Shown here: positions 16,292 through 24,675 of the stretch, one piece after another
Layout of the letters: each line of letters begins with the position of its first letter
Numbering within the stretch: the stretch's first letter is position 1
Assembly: GCA_017940955.1 (NCBI GenBank)
Contig: JAGAXP010000290.1
Coordinates: 1 to 24,954 of the forward strand
DNA from: Oribacterium sp.
Lineage (GTDB): Bacteria; Bacillota_A; Clostridia; Lachnospirales; Lachnospiraceae
Reading direction: 5' to 3'
Length of the DNA stretch: 24,954 bases
The notes under the pieces: model-generated
Told to the model about the DNA's origin: nothing
What the model saw: the letters and a program-made list of their open reading frames with translations, nothing else
Databases searched by the model: none
Made by a program: the position numbers and the translations under genes

Positions 16292-16610
16292 TAAACAGCC
16301 GTAATAATGTAACATTATTTTAGCCGCTAGGTTCCCGGAATTTTTCGTGTTTCTGGCGGTTATTTTAAATGACTATTCAGAAATTATTAAATGATTATAA
16401 ACTTATTATGGATGTGCATTTTTTATTTTTTGCGCGATTAGAATTAAGATATTGAGACAAGATTATGGATTTAAATTATTGAAAAGATGAACTCCTTATT
16501 GATTTAATCCATAGGTGTTATCATGAAGCAAATGATAAAAATATAGTATTTAAGTACCGTGTATAGTTTCATAGATTAATTAAAATGATGTTTAAAGGAT
16601 GGAGATAGAC
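16292..16610. other. AT-rich spacer without a gene
   Basis: The spacer holds a 17-base palindrome, AATAATGT-A-ACATTATT, at 16303-16319 and the terminator-like hairpin listed next. The rest is very AT-rich and presumably carries the promoter of the GreA-like gene, but I cannot pick a convincing -35/-10 pair. Confidence 0.4.
16323..16367 (+). terminator. Hairpin terminator after the DUF4041 gene
   Basis: CCGCTAG (16324-16330) pairs with CTGGCGG (16353-16359), with one T-G wobble and a long loop, and TTATTTT follows. It fits a rho-independent terminator of moderate strength. Confidence 0.45.
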
Positions 16611-17156
16611 ATGGAAAGGTTACCAGATACCCCTTGGCATATAGGATTCACAAAAAAGAAAGAAGCTGATCCAAGAAGACATAAAAGTAAATGTATTCAT
16701 TATAAATCCGGAAAATGTAATTACGGAAAATTGGCTGTATATGGAAAAACATGTCCTGGCTCTGCACACTGCAAATACTATGCCGAAAATAAGACACAAC
16801 AAAAACTTGTTAGACTAAAAACTGAAACTGTAGAAGAACAAGAAATAAGAATTAAAGAGCAAACGCTATACAGAAATAGTCATGATATCAAAGATGATAA
16901 CAGAGCTGAAACTAATAAAGCTATTTCTGATAATAGTAGAAAAAAATATCTTATTTACGATTTGGATTACAAAGAAAATATTGAATATATTGTAGCAGCC
17001 AGATATGAAAAAACAGATTCTACCCACGGAGTAATTTCTTGCGATTCACCTGTAGGTAAGGCTTTGATGGGCCATAAGGTAGGTGATAAAATTACAATTC
17101 ATCTTCCATCAGGAATTAAATTGAATTATGAAATTCTTGCATTTGCATATGTCTAA
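16611..17156 (+). CDS. Cysteine-rich protein with GreA/GreB C-terminal domain
   Basis: The 181-residue protein has two parts. The N-terminal part has a cysteine cluster C28, C36, C48, C54 with H30 and H53 nearby, likely a zinc-binding knuckle. The C-terminal part (about 138-181) contains C144-D-S-P-V-G-K-A-L-M-G-H-K-V-G-D-K. This is the hallmark SP-hGKALhGhkvGD block of the GreA/GreB C-terminal domain, which docks on the secondary channel of RNA polymerase. The coiled-coil that carries the catalytic acids of GreA is absent, so transcript cleavage is not expected. I prefer ATG 16611 (GGAG 6 bases before) over ATG 16599. The next gene, 229 bases on, is an SF2 helicase. A role in binding RNA polymerase or stress modulation is inference. 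Confidence 0.75.
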   Translation: MERLPDTPWHIGFTKKKEADPRRHKSKCIHYKSGKCNYGKLAVYGKTCPGSAHCKYYAENKTQQKLVRLKTETVEEQEIRIKEQTLYRNSHDIKDDNRAETNKAISDNSRKKYLIYDLDYKENIEYIVAARYEKTDSTHGVISCDSPVGKALMGHKVGDKITIHLPSGIKLNYEILAFAYV

Positions 17157-17213
17157 AAAAATTTATTAATATAGATGGAAATTAAATGTAGAGTGAAATT
17201 ATATGAAAGATGA

Positions 17214-17402
17214 CCAATCAACTATAGACAAAACAAATCTTATAGGAAACAAGTAAGAAACACAAGCACGTTTTCAACAGGAATAATCACAGAAATTAGA
17301 AATGGTCTCGTTATACGATACAGTTTTAGGTTTGAAAAACAGATTGATACATTGTCTAGAATAAAGAATTCATGGAGATATTTTTTTGAGCGAATATTTT
17401 GA
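17214..17402 (+). other. Unexplained open frame overlapping the helicase start
   Basis: After a TGA at 17211 this frame stays open for 62 codons and ends TGA at 17400-17402, inside the first codons of the helicase. It contains FSTGIITEIRNGLVIRY. No ATG or convincing GTG/TTG start with a ribosome binding site is present. It may be the tail of a lost gene or chance in AT-rich DNA. Confidence 0.25.
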
Positions 17403-20262
17403 AAATAATTATAACAAAATTACATATCCAATAGATTCTGCAAAGAAAAAGGGATTAAGAAATGCGCAGTTGGGTGCCATCCATGCCATATCTGCGTTTT
17501 ATTCGGTTCATTGTTCTGTCGCTGCTATCGTGGTTATGCCTACGGGGGCTGGAAAGACTGAAGTTTTAATGATCTCGCCATATTTGCTTAGAAAAAAAAG
17601 AGTATTAGTAGTTACTCCCAGTAAGATGGTTAGAGGTCAAATAGTTGACGATTTTTCAGGACTTAGGACTCTTTTAAAAGCAAATGTTTTTAAAGATAAT
17701 ATGAGAAAACCTTGTGTTTACGAAATGGAGCATAAGTATTCAGATAAATACTTAGAAGCCCTTGAGAAGGCAGATGTTATTGTTGCAACACCATTCTGTG
17801 CACTTAGTTTAAGCGAAACTGAATGGGCTAAGAATAATATAGATTTGGTTGAAGTAGATGAGGCACATCATAGTCGGGCAACTACATGGCAGCAAATTCT
17901 TGTAAACCTATTACAAGCTACTCATATACTATTCACGGCAACTCCTTTCAGATTAGATCGAAAAGAATTATCGGGAGAGATTATTTTCGATTATCCTTTA
18001 TCAAAAGCATATAAGGATGGTATATTTGGCGAAATACAATATGTCCCAGTTGAAAGTGGTGATAATAATGATGTACGTATTGCTAAAAAGGCTGAAGAAA
18101 TATTGTTGAATGATCGTAATGCAGGATATGAACACTGTTTGATGGTTCGTACTGATACGAAGGAAAATGCATCAGCTCTTGTTGATGTGTATACAGATAA
18201 TACTTCTTTGAAATTGTCAAAAATAGATAGTTCAATGAGCAATGCAAGGATTAGAGAAACATTGAATAATCTTAAGGCAGGAAATATAGATGGCATTATC
18301 TGCGTTAATATGCTTGGAGAAGGATATGATTTTCCTAACCTTAAAATTGCTGCTATTCATTCACCACATAAATCACTTGCAAGTACATTGCAGTTTGTTG
18401 GGAGATTTGCAAGAACTAACGCAAATAAAATTGGAATGGCAAAATTTATTGCTGTTAACAATGAAGAATTGGCTATCGAGAATAATTATCTTTTTTCAAA
18501 AGATGCGGTATGGCAAGATATGATTATTGGAATGAGTGAAGTGAAAAATAAAGAGGAGCAGGAAAATCGAAATTATTATAAAGAATATGAAGTGACTGAT
18601 GTGAATATTTTAAGTGACGTCCCAATTCAAGCGATAAGGCCAAATTGTCACGTAAAAATATTTCGTGTTAAAGGATTTAATATTTCTTCTGACTTTCCGG
18701 ATGCATGTAATGTTGCAAATCGAGTTCTTAGAAATGATAGAGAAAAAACAGTTGTTGGTATAGGACTAAGTTTTAACACACCGCTATGGCTGGGAAATGG
18801 CGAAAAAATAAATATGGAATATATTTTGTATATACTTCACTATCAAGAGGAAACAAGTATGTTGTACATATATTCTCAATTACATTCTGAAGCCATGTAC
18901 GAAGAAATAGCAACCTCATTTTGTACGGATTTTGATCAAATTCCAAAATATGAAATATATAAAGTATTAGGTGATTTAAAAGATTTTGAAATATTCAATT
19001 CTGGGATGCAAAGCAAACAGGCTCAATCTGGGGAATCTTATAGGATAATGGCTGGATCAGATGTTAGTGATGCTATAGACAAGGAGTCCGGAAGAATGTA
19101 TTCGGCAGGACATGCGTTTTGTAAAGCAACGGACAAGAATGAAGGTGAATTAACAATTGGATATAGTAGCGCCTCTAAGGTTTGGAGCAGTTCATATAAA
19201 GATTTGAAGGATTATATTGTCTGGTGTGATTCATTAGGTAAAAAAATCTCTAATAAAGAATTAAAGGTTAAGACTAATACTAATTTTGACTATTTACCGC
19301 AACCACTACCATTGAAAGAATATCCATTGGATATTTTTTGGACTGATTATGGTTATACAACATATTGCTCTAATCCAGTATTGTGGATAAATGACAAGGC
19401 GAAACCTATTAGGCTTACGGATGCTGAATTAATCATTCAAAAGACTGAATTAACGAAAGTAATATTTATGGTAAAAGTTGATGAAAATGTTGAAATTTTG
19501 GAATGTGATATAAAAGGACATTATTCTAGTAATGATGAGAAATTCACAGTTTATTCTGGGAGAGATTCATATACCTTAAGTCAGTATTTTAATGAAGTTC
19601 CTTTAATATTTAAGACTTTATCTGATAAAACCATAATTGGTGTTGATATTATAGAGGGAGATTTTGAAGAAGATGTATTTGATTCAAGTATAATTGAAGG
19701 GATAGATTGGGGTAATACAGATTTGTCCTTGGAATTCCGAAAGAATAAAACAGATAAAAGGGTGGCTATACAGGATAAACTACAGGAGATACTTATAGAA
19801 GATGATAGCAATAAATATGTAATTTTTGATCATGGGACGGGTGAGATAGCAGATTTTATAGCTATTCAAGAGAAGGAATATGAAGTGTATATTGAATTGT
19901 TTCATGTTAAGAAGAAAAGCTCCGCAGGTTATAATAGTAGTGTTGGAGATATCTATGAAGTAGTTGGTCAGGCGATGAAATCCGTTTCCTGGTTTTCTTC
20001 AAAAAGTCATCTTTTAAGTAAAATGATAGATAGACATGCCACAGGACACTGTATTGTAAAAAAAGGTGGAGATTTTGAGAGGATGATTAAAGAACTAAAA
20101 GATGCAGGAAAAGCAATGCATGGCAGTATATGCATAGTTCAACCTGGAATAAGTAATAGTGTAGAAGTTCCCCTAAAAATTCAAGAGGTGTTAGCTGCAA
20201 CGAATTCATATATTCGAAAAGCAGGAAAAGTTAATAGATTTAGGGTTATCGGAAGTTTGTAA
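17386..20262 (+). CDS. SF2 DEAH-type helicase with possible C-terminal nuclease domain
   Basis: The 958-residue protein has the motifs of a ResIII-type superfamily 2 helicase: Walker A P52-T-G-A-G-K-T58, DEAH (158-161), TATPFR motif III and Q336-F-V-G-R-F-A-R343 as motif VI. The C-terminal half is unassigned. Within it D823, E837 and K842 in IELFHVKK, followed by a helix starting IYEVVGQAM, vaguely resemble a PD-(D/E)XK nuclease core, though the spacing is not canonical. The start is TTG at 17386 with GGAGA 7 bases before it; the nearest ATG (17372) reads only five codons. The gene is clearly AT-rich, with many lines near 23-38% GC, unlike the operon at 3-13 kb. It probably acts on DNA or RNA in defence, but no partner is certain. 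The helicase call is firm, nuclease weak. Confidence 0.85.
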   Translation: MSEYFENNYNKITYPIDSAKKKGLRNAQLGAIHAISAFYSVHCSVAAIVVMPTGAGKTEVLMISPYLLRKKRVLVVTPSKMVRGQIVDDFSGLRTLLKANVFKDNMRKPCVYEMEHKYSDKYLEALEKADVIVATPFCALSLSETEWAKNNIDLVEVDEAHHSRATTWQQILVNLLQATHILFTATPFRLDRKELSGEIIFDYPLSKAYKDGIFGEIQYVPVESGDNNDVRIAKKAEEILLNDRNAGYEHCLMVRTDTKENASALVDVYTDNTSLKLSKIDSSMSNARIRETLNNLKAGNIDGIICVNMLGEGYDFPNLKIAAIHSPHKSLASTLQFVGRFARTNANKIGMAKFIAVNNEELAIENNYLFSKDAVWQDMIIGMSEVKNKEEQENRNYYKEYEVTDVNILSDVPIQAIRPNCHVKIFRVKGFNISSDFPDACNVANRVLRNDREKTVVGIGLSFNTPLWLGNGEKINMEYILYILHYQEETSMLYIYSQLHSEAMYEEIATSFCTDFDQIPKYEIYKVLGDLKDFEIFNSGMQSKQAQSGESYRIMAGSDVSDAIDKESGRMYSAGHAFCKATDKNEGELTIGYSSASKVWSSSYKDLKDYIVWCDSLGKKISNKELKVKTNTNFDYLPQPLPLKEYPLDIFWTDYGYTTYCSNPVLWINDKAKPIRLTDAELIIQKTELTKVIFMVKVDENVEILECDIKGHYSSNDEKFTVYSGRDSYTLSQYFNEVPLIFKTLSDKTIIGVDIIEGDFEEDVFDSSIIEGIDWGNTDLSLEFRKNKTDKRVAIQDKLQEILIEDDSNKYVIFDHGTGEIADFIAIQEKEYEVYIELFHVKKKSSAGYNSSVGDIYEVVGQAMKSVSWFSSKSHLLSKMIDRHATGHCIVKKGGDFERMIKELKDAGKAMHGSICIVQPGISNSVEVPLKIQEVLAATNSYIRKAGKVNRFRVIGSL

Positions 20263-20267
20263 TTCTA

Positions 20268-20773
20268 ATGAATGATAAAAAAGGCAAATAACGTACATTG
20301 GGATTTCCTGTGACAAGGACAGGATAGTTGAGATCTCAGCGGTTAAAGTTAAAAATGGTAAGGTTGTCGAGGAATTCTCAGAGTTGGTCAATCCTAAGTG
20401 CAAGATTCCTTACTATGCAAGCCGGGTGAATGGAATTACTGATGATATGGTGAAGGATGCGAGGACATTTGCTGAAGTACTGCCGGATTTTCTCGGATTC
20501 ATCGGAGACAGTATACTTGTGGGTCACAATATTCAGTCTTTTGATATGAAGTTCTTGTATAGGGAGTGCCAGGAACTATACGGAGAGACATTGGCAAATG
20601 ATTATATAGATACTCTGTACTATTCAAGAAGGAAGGTTCCGAAGCTTAGTCATCACAGGTTAACTGATATGGCGGAGTACTTTGACATTTCTACTGCAGG
20701 GGCGCACAGAGCCTTGAATGACTGTCATATGAATCAGGAAGTGTTTGAAAGACTGAGCAGAATCGAGAGATAG
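20268..20773 (+). pseudogene. DEDDh exonuclease lacking its ExoI motif
   Basis: An ATG at 20268 gives M-N-D-K-K-G-K and then TAA (20289-20291). In another frame, after a stop at 20276-20278, the sequence reads TYIGISCDKDRIVEISAVKV and continues through the exonuclease domain to 20773. Intact relatives have about seven residues (a DxETTG-type ExoI motif) exactly where YI jumps to GIS, so a short deletion removed the first two catalytic acids and broke the frame. ExoII (GHNIQSFDMKF) and ExoIII (HRALND) remain. The first usable start would be a TTG at 20384, which would omit the motif too. The product, if made, should be inactive. The gene ends 10 bases before the Fic gene, so transcription may still pass through. 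Confidence 0.7.
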
Positions 20774-20783
20774 GATAGAGAAA

Positions 20784-21914
20784 ATGGATGATATTAAAAA
20801 AGATCCTTTTGAAGAATATTTAAGACATACAGAACCGTCAAGAAAAGAGCTTGGGTATGCCTGGTATACAGCTATGGGGTTGCAGGCGGTTGACGGATTG
20901 GAAACTTCTGAGCATCTGAAAGGAATAGCTAAAGATAACATCGATGGGAAGATTACACTTTCAGAGGCAAATAAACTTATTGAAACTTATTATGAAGAGT
21001 CTTTGGATAGAGACTCTGACAGAACCAGAGAGGCAGATACTGTCACAGGAAGGATTGCTGCAGTTTTATCAGAAAATGCATTTACTTTTTCTGTGCCTCA
21101 ATATATTGGAATACATAAGAGATTATTTACCGGTATCTTTTCGCACGCTGGAAAGATAAGGGACTATAACATATCTAAGCGAGAATGGGTATTGGATGGT
21201 GCTTCTGTACATTATGGAAATGCCTTGGAACTCAGAGAATTGCTGGATTATGATCTTCGAATGGAGAAAGAATACGAATATCCATTAGACGGGGTTTCGG
21301 AAATGATTCCACATCTTGCAAAGTTTGTAGCAAGGCTATGGCAGATTCATGCTTTTGGAGAAGGAAACACCAGGACAACAGCTGTATTCTTTATCAAATA
21401 TCTCATATCTCTTGGGTTTAATGTGACAAATGATCTTTTTGCAAAGAATTCATGGTATTTCCGAAATGCGCTTGTAAGAGCTAATTATAATGATTATACG
21501 AAGGATATTCGTGAGACCACAGAATATTTGGAATTGTTTTTACGCAATCTCTTGATGGGAGAGTCAAACGAATTAAAGAACAGATATCTTCATGTTAGAT
21601 GGAATACTATAAAACAGGACATTGAGAATCCAAAACAGGACATTAATAAAGTAAAACAGGACATTGAGGAAGTAAAACAGGATATAGGGTTACATATTGA
21701 ATTGTCTGCCAAAACAAAGCAGCATATTGAAGTACTATTTACTGAATTTGGTTATGAAAAATACTTTGGAAGGATGGATGTTATGGAAATATTGGGCATC
21801 ACAGCCTCTCCTGCATCTACATTAATTAAAAAAATGTTGGATATGGAACTGATTTATGGTATTAAGGGCAAAGGTAAGGGTAAATATTTATTTAAAAAGA
21901 CTAAGAATAGCTGA
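20784..21914 (+). CDS. Fic family protein with VbhA-like N-terminal domain and C-terminal winged helix
   Basis: The 376-residue protein has a Fic core with the motif H189-A-F-G-E-G-N-T-R197, a variant of HPFx(D/E)GNGR in which the eighth residue is Thr. The catalytic His, the acidic residue and the Arg remain, so AMP or phosphate-group transfer to a protein target is possible. Residues 24-75 (WYTAMGLQAVDGL, then GKITLSEANKLI) resemble the antitoxin VbhA domain, here fused in cis, which would hold the enzyme in check. Residues 277-304 are four heptads starting KQDI, and residues from about 320 look like a winged helix. The gene follows the damaged exonuclease by 10 bases. Targets are unknown; related clostridial proteins of this layout are common. 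A regulatory or toxin-antitoxin role is inference. Confidence 0.85.
   Translation: MDDIKKDPFEEYLRHTEPSRKELGYAWYTAMGLQAVDGLETSEHLKGIAKDNIDGKITLSEANKLIETYYEESLDRDSDRTREADTVTGRIAAVLSENAFTFSVPQYIGIHKRLFTGIFSHAGKIRDYNISKREWVLDGASVHYGNALELRELLDYDLRMEKEYEYPLDGVSEMIPHLAKFVARLWQIHAFGEGNTRTTAVFFIKYLISLGFNVTNDLFAKNSWYFRNALVRANYNDYTKDIRETTEYLELFLRNLLMGESNELKNRYLHVRWNTIKQDIENPKQDINKVKQDIEEVKQDIGLHIELSAKTKQHIEVLFTEFGYEKYFGRMDVMEILGITASPASTLIKKMLDMELIYGIKGKGKGKYLFKKTKNS
21612..21695 (+). repeat. In-frame 21-base tandem repeat in the Fic gene
   Basis: Four consecutive 21-base units begin AAACAGGACATT or a close variant (last unit AAACAGGATATA). They encode KQDIENP, KQDINKV, KQDIEEV and KQDIGLH. Being a multiple of three, copy-number change would keep the reading frame. 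Confidence 0.85.
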
Positions 21915-22032
21915 ATATTTATGATTAATTGTGTAATAACATGCTGATTTAAACAGGTATTTTTAAAGGACACCTCATCGTGTAATGTATAGTCATAAGC
22001 GAAGAAACAATCAGGAAAGTACCTGATAGGAG

Positions 22033-22257
22033 ATGACTGGGACAGGTGTCGGGGTTCAGAAAGAGACATTGGCAGCAACACAGGTACCGGAAGAGAGCAC
22101 TTATAAATATGTGAAGAACACAAGCAGCCACAGGTTCCATCTCCCGGGATGCGATTCGGTGAAGGATATGAAAGAGAAGAATAAAGAGTACTCAGACAAG
22201 TCACGGGATGAGATTATAGCTGAAGGATATAAGCCGTGCCAGAGGTGCATGCCGTGA
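22033..22257 (+). CDS. Small Ada-like zinc-binding tail protein, possibly a gene fragment
   Basis: The 74-residue reading frame has a typical small cysteine module: KYVKNTSSHRFHLPGC, a lysine/glutamate-rich helix, then GYKPCQRCMP. This module occurs at the C-terminus of many secreted or membrane nucleases and related clostridial proteins, where it resembles the Ada/thermonuclease-tail metal-binding domain. The upstream 30 residues have no signal peptide, and the ATG has GGAG only two to three bases before it, which is a poor start. It therefore looks like the surviving 3' end of a larger gene, or a small independent gene with an unusual start. The NUDIX gene follows after 98 bases. Function unknown. 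Confidence 0.5.
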   Translation: MTGTGVGVQKETLAATQVPEESTYKYVKNTSSHRFHLPGCDSVKDMKEKNKEYSDKSRDEIIAEGYKPCQRCMP

Positions 22258-22355
22258 AGATGGATTTGAATTAAAGGAAACAGCAGCTATAAGGGCAGAA
22301 GAGCAGGGACGGACGACAGTTAGGCATATCAAGTATATTCGTAGAGGGACGGACT

Positions 22356-22868
22356 ATGAGCGATAAATATTGTCAAATATGCGGTACAAAATTGATTGAT
22401 AAGGAGCTGGAGGGTGAAGGTTTCATTCCTTTCTGCCCTGCCTGCAATGAGTTCAGGTTTCCTATGTACAACGTGGCCGTGAGCATGATAGTCATTGACA
22501 AAAAGAATGAAAAGATACTTCTCATCAAGCAGTACGGCCGGGACTTCTTTATTCTTGTTGCGGGATATGTTAATCGCGGCGAACAGTTAGAGCATGCTGC
22601 TCTCCGGGAACTAAAAGAGGAAACCGGTATGACTGCAACAAAAATCCGGTTCAACAGAACTAAATTTTTTGATCCATCAAATACATTGATGTGTAATTTT
22701 ACGGTATTTGTTGAAGATGACAGTGAGCTTTCACCAAATAAAGAAATAAATTCTTTTGAGTGGTTCTCGTTTGATGATGCCAGAAAGAACATTAAGCCCG
22801 GGAGCCTTGCGGCAGAGTTCTTGAACGCATATTTGGATGAATCGGTAAATAAACAATATCAGAATTAG
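22356..22868 (+). CDS. NUDIX hydrolase with N-terminal zinc ribbon
   Basis: The 170-residue protein starts with a CxxC...CxxC zinc ribbon (CQIC at about 6-9 and CPAC at about 28-31), followed by a NUDIX domain. The NUDIX box reads GYVNRGEQLEHAALRELKEE then TG, matching Gx5Ex7REUxEExGU with all catalytic glutamates. The arrangement resembles the C-terminal part of NAD(+) diphosphatase NudC without its N-terminal domain, so a pyrophosphatase acting on an NAD-like or nucleotide-sugar substrate is likely; the exact substrate cannot be read. AGAGGGA precedes the ATG. The next small gene begins 10 bases after the stop with its own AGGAGC, so they may be co-transcribed. Both appear to be passengers within the degraded right edge. 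Confidence 0.85.
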   Translation: MSDKYCQICGTKLIDKELEGEGFIPFCPACNEFRFPMYNVAVSMIVIDKKNEKILLIKQYGRDFFILVAGYVNRGEQLEHAALRELKEETGMTATKIRFNRTKFFDPSNTLMCNFTVFVEDDSELSPNKEINSFEWFSFDDARKNIKPGSLAAEFLNAYLDESVNKQYQN

Positions 22869-22878
22869 GAGCAGCGAT

Positions 22879-23001
22879 ATGGATGACGATGACTTTTTTG
22901 ATTTGATGATGTTGGGAAAGATAATTCCTACTGGCGGGTGCCTTATGTGTTTGGTTGTTATGGTTGGGATACCGGTAGCAGCGGTGGCGTTATTGTTGTA
23001 A
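22879..23001 (+). CDS. Very small hydrophobic protein
   Basis: The frame encodes 40 residues: an acidic start (MDDDDFF) and one hydrophobic segment (about 18-40, CLMCLVVMVGIPVAAVALLL) that could span a membrane. AGGAGC lies about 7 bases upstream of the ATG, and the gene is 10 bases behind the NUDIX stop. I do not recognise it. It could be a single-pass membrane peptide. Confidence 0.5.
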   Translation: MDDDDFFDLMMLGKIIPTGGCLMCLVVMVGIPVAAVALLL

Positions 23002-23006
23002 GTTAA

Positions 23007-23241
23007 GCGGATTACATCTGTGATTCAGATGCTCAGAATGAAAAGACTTTGGCAGATGAGATTTTCGCTGATGTCTGCAGTAATCGTTGGTTATCTGATG
23101 GATAAAGCCTGGGAAATTGTAATACAGGCTTGTGATAATTTAATTAAGAGTAATTTATACTATGATATGAAGATTGTTTTTGCTGTGCTGAATGATGAAA
23201 TCTTAGTTTTTAAGGAGGATACGTTAAAGAAAAGATGTTGA
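23007..23241 (+). pseudogene. Frameshifted fragment of an unknown gene
   Basis: One frame (23007-23105) reads DAQNEKTLADEIFADVCSNRW and stops at TAA. Another frame over 23098-23241 continues KAWEIVIQACDNLIKSNLYY and FAVLNDEILVFKEDTLKK to TGA. Both pieces look like genuine protein and meet at about 23098-23105, which suggests one gene split by a frameshift. I cannot name the family. The 23020 GTG start of the second frame is unlikely to be real. Confidence 0.35.
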
Positions 23242-24535
23242 CAGGCACCTATTTATTGCATAAGGATTGGGAGCTTGCCGGAATGTATTCTGATGAAGGT
23301 ATTTCTGGTACGAGTACAAAACACAGAATAGATGATTCCAGAACATGATTGAAGATGCTCTTTCGGGTAAGATAAACCTAATCATCACAAAGTCAGTTTC
23401 GAGATTTGCCAGAAACACTGTAGACAGCCTTACCATCATTCGAAAGCTTAAGGAGCATGGTATAGAGGTTTATTTCGAGAAGGAAAACATCTGGACTTTT
23501 GATGCAAAGGGAGAGTTACTGATTACTATCATGAGCTCCCTGGCCCAGGAGGAAAGTCGAAGCATCTCAGAAAATGTAACCTGGGGCCAGAGAAAACGAT
23601 TTGCAGATGGCAAGGTGAGTTTACCATATACTCGTTTCTTAGGGTATGACAAAGGCGATGATGGAAATCTTGTGATAAATAAGCAGGAGACAGTGAAAAA
23701 CATCCTCAAAAATGAGAAGTACAAAGGTGATGCCCTTCTTCAGAAGTATTATACAGTGGATTTTCTGACTAAGAAGTAGAAACTTGATGATGGAAAAGTT
23801 CCACAGTACTATGTTAGAGATAACCATGAGGCTATCATCGATGCCGTCACCTTTGACAGAGTACAGGATGAAATGAAAAGGAAGACAAAGGAAGGCAGAC
23901 GTAGTGGTGGGACAATATTCTCTAGTAGGATAAAATGCGGAGAGTGTGGTGGGTGGTATGGCGCAAAGGTATGGCACTCTACTGATAGATACCGTAGGAT
24001 TGTCTGGCAGTGTAACAACAAGTTCAAGGTTAAAGGACATAAGTGTATCACGCCAGTTGTGACTGAGGATGAGATAAAGGAAGCCTTCATAAAGACTGTG
24101 AACATCATTATCTCGGAGAAGAAGGAGTTGATTGTAAACCTGCGTGAGGGACTTAAGGGGAAAAAGGATACTTCGGAGCTGGAATCAAGGCGTGACGAGC
24201 TGTGCGATGAGATTAACATAGTCGCAGAGTTGATGCAAAAAGCCATAACGCAGAATACATGTAAGGCCCAAGATCAAGAGGAGTATAATAAGAACTTCGA
24301 AAACCTTACAGCCCGTCTGGAAAAGGCACAGATGGAACTACAGAACGTCGATGAAGAAATAAAGCAGAGCGGCATAAACTATCGTAAGATTAAGACATTC
24401 TTTAAAACCATTGAAAATCTACCTAACACCTTCGATAAATTTGATGAGGCACTTTGGAGTTGTCTCATTGACTATGTGACGGTTGATAAATTTGGAGACA
24501 TGCAATTCACTACCACAAGCGGATTGAAAGTATAA
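23235..24535 (+). pseudogene. Large serine recombinase, multiply disrupted
   Basis: The sequence is a clostridial large serine recombinase: WELAGMYSDEGISGT, then [40 protein letters not shown], the recombinase domain, a zinc ribbon (CGECGGWYG with the distal HKC) and a C-terminal coiled coil. It is not functional. The N-terminus with the catalytic serine is missing; a frameshift lies near 23326-23336. About 35-40 residues normally found between the VINKQE and TVKNIL blocks are absent near 23690, and an in-frame amber TAG sits at 23777-23779 with the rest open in the same frame to 24535. These enzymes integrate and excise mobile elements, so this is a relic of the element that brought some of the island. 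Confidence 0.9.
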
Positions 24536-24540
24536 GAACT

Positions 24541-24567
24541 GCACTCGGGAAACCGGGTGCTTTTTTT
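24541..24567 (+). terminator. Strong rho-independent terminator after the recombinase relic
   Basis: GCACTCGG and CCGGGTGC form an 8-base-pair stem (one T-G wobble) closed by GAAA, followed by seven T. Confidence 0.9.
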
Positions 24568-24675
24568 GGTTGGAGATGTGATAGAATATAAGAAATATGA
24601 TGTGCGAATCAAAATATGTATAAACATCTATATCGAAGATATTAATACTTTTGAGATGTAAGGGGATTAGAAAGA

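Noticed and set aside
16599..17156. Functional GreA transcript-cleavage factor
   Set aside because: The N-terminal catalytic coiled coil is absent; only the C-terminal domain block is present.
21612..21695. Short repeats as a CRISPR array
   Set aside because: The units are contiguous, without spacers, and lie in frame within the Fic coding sequence.
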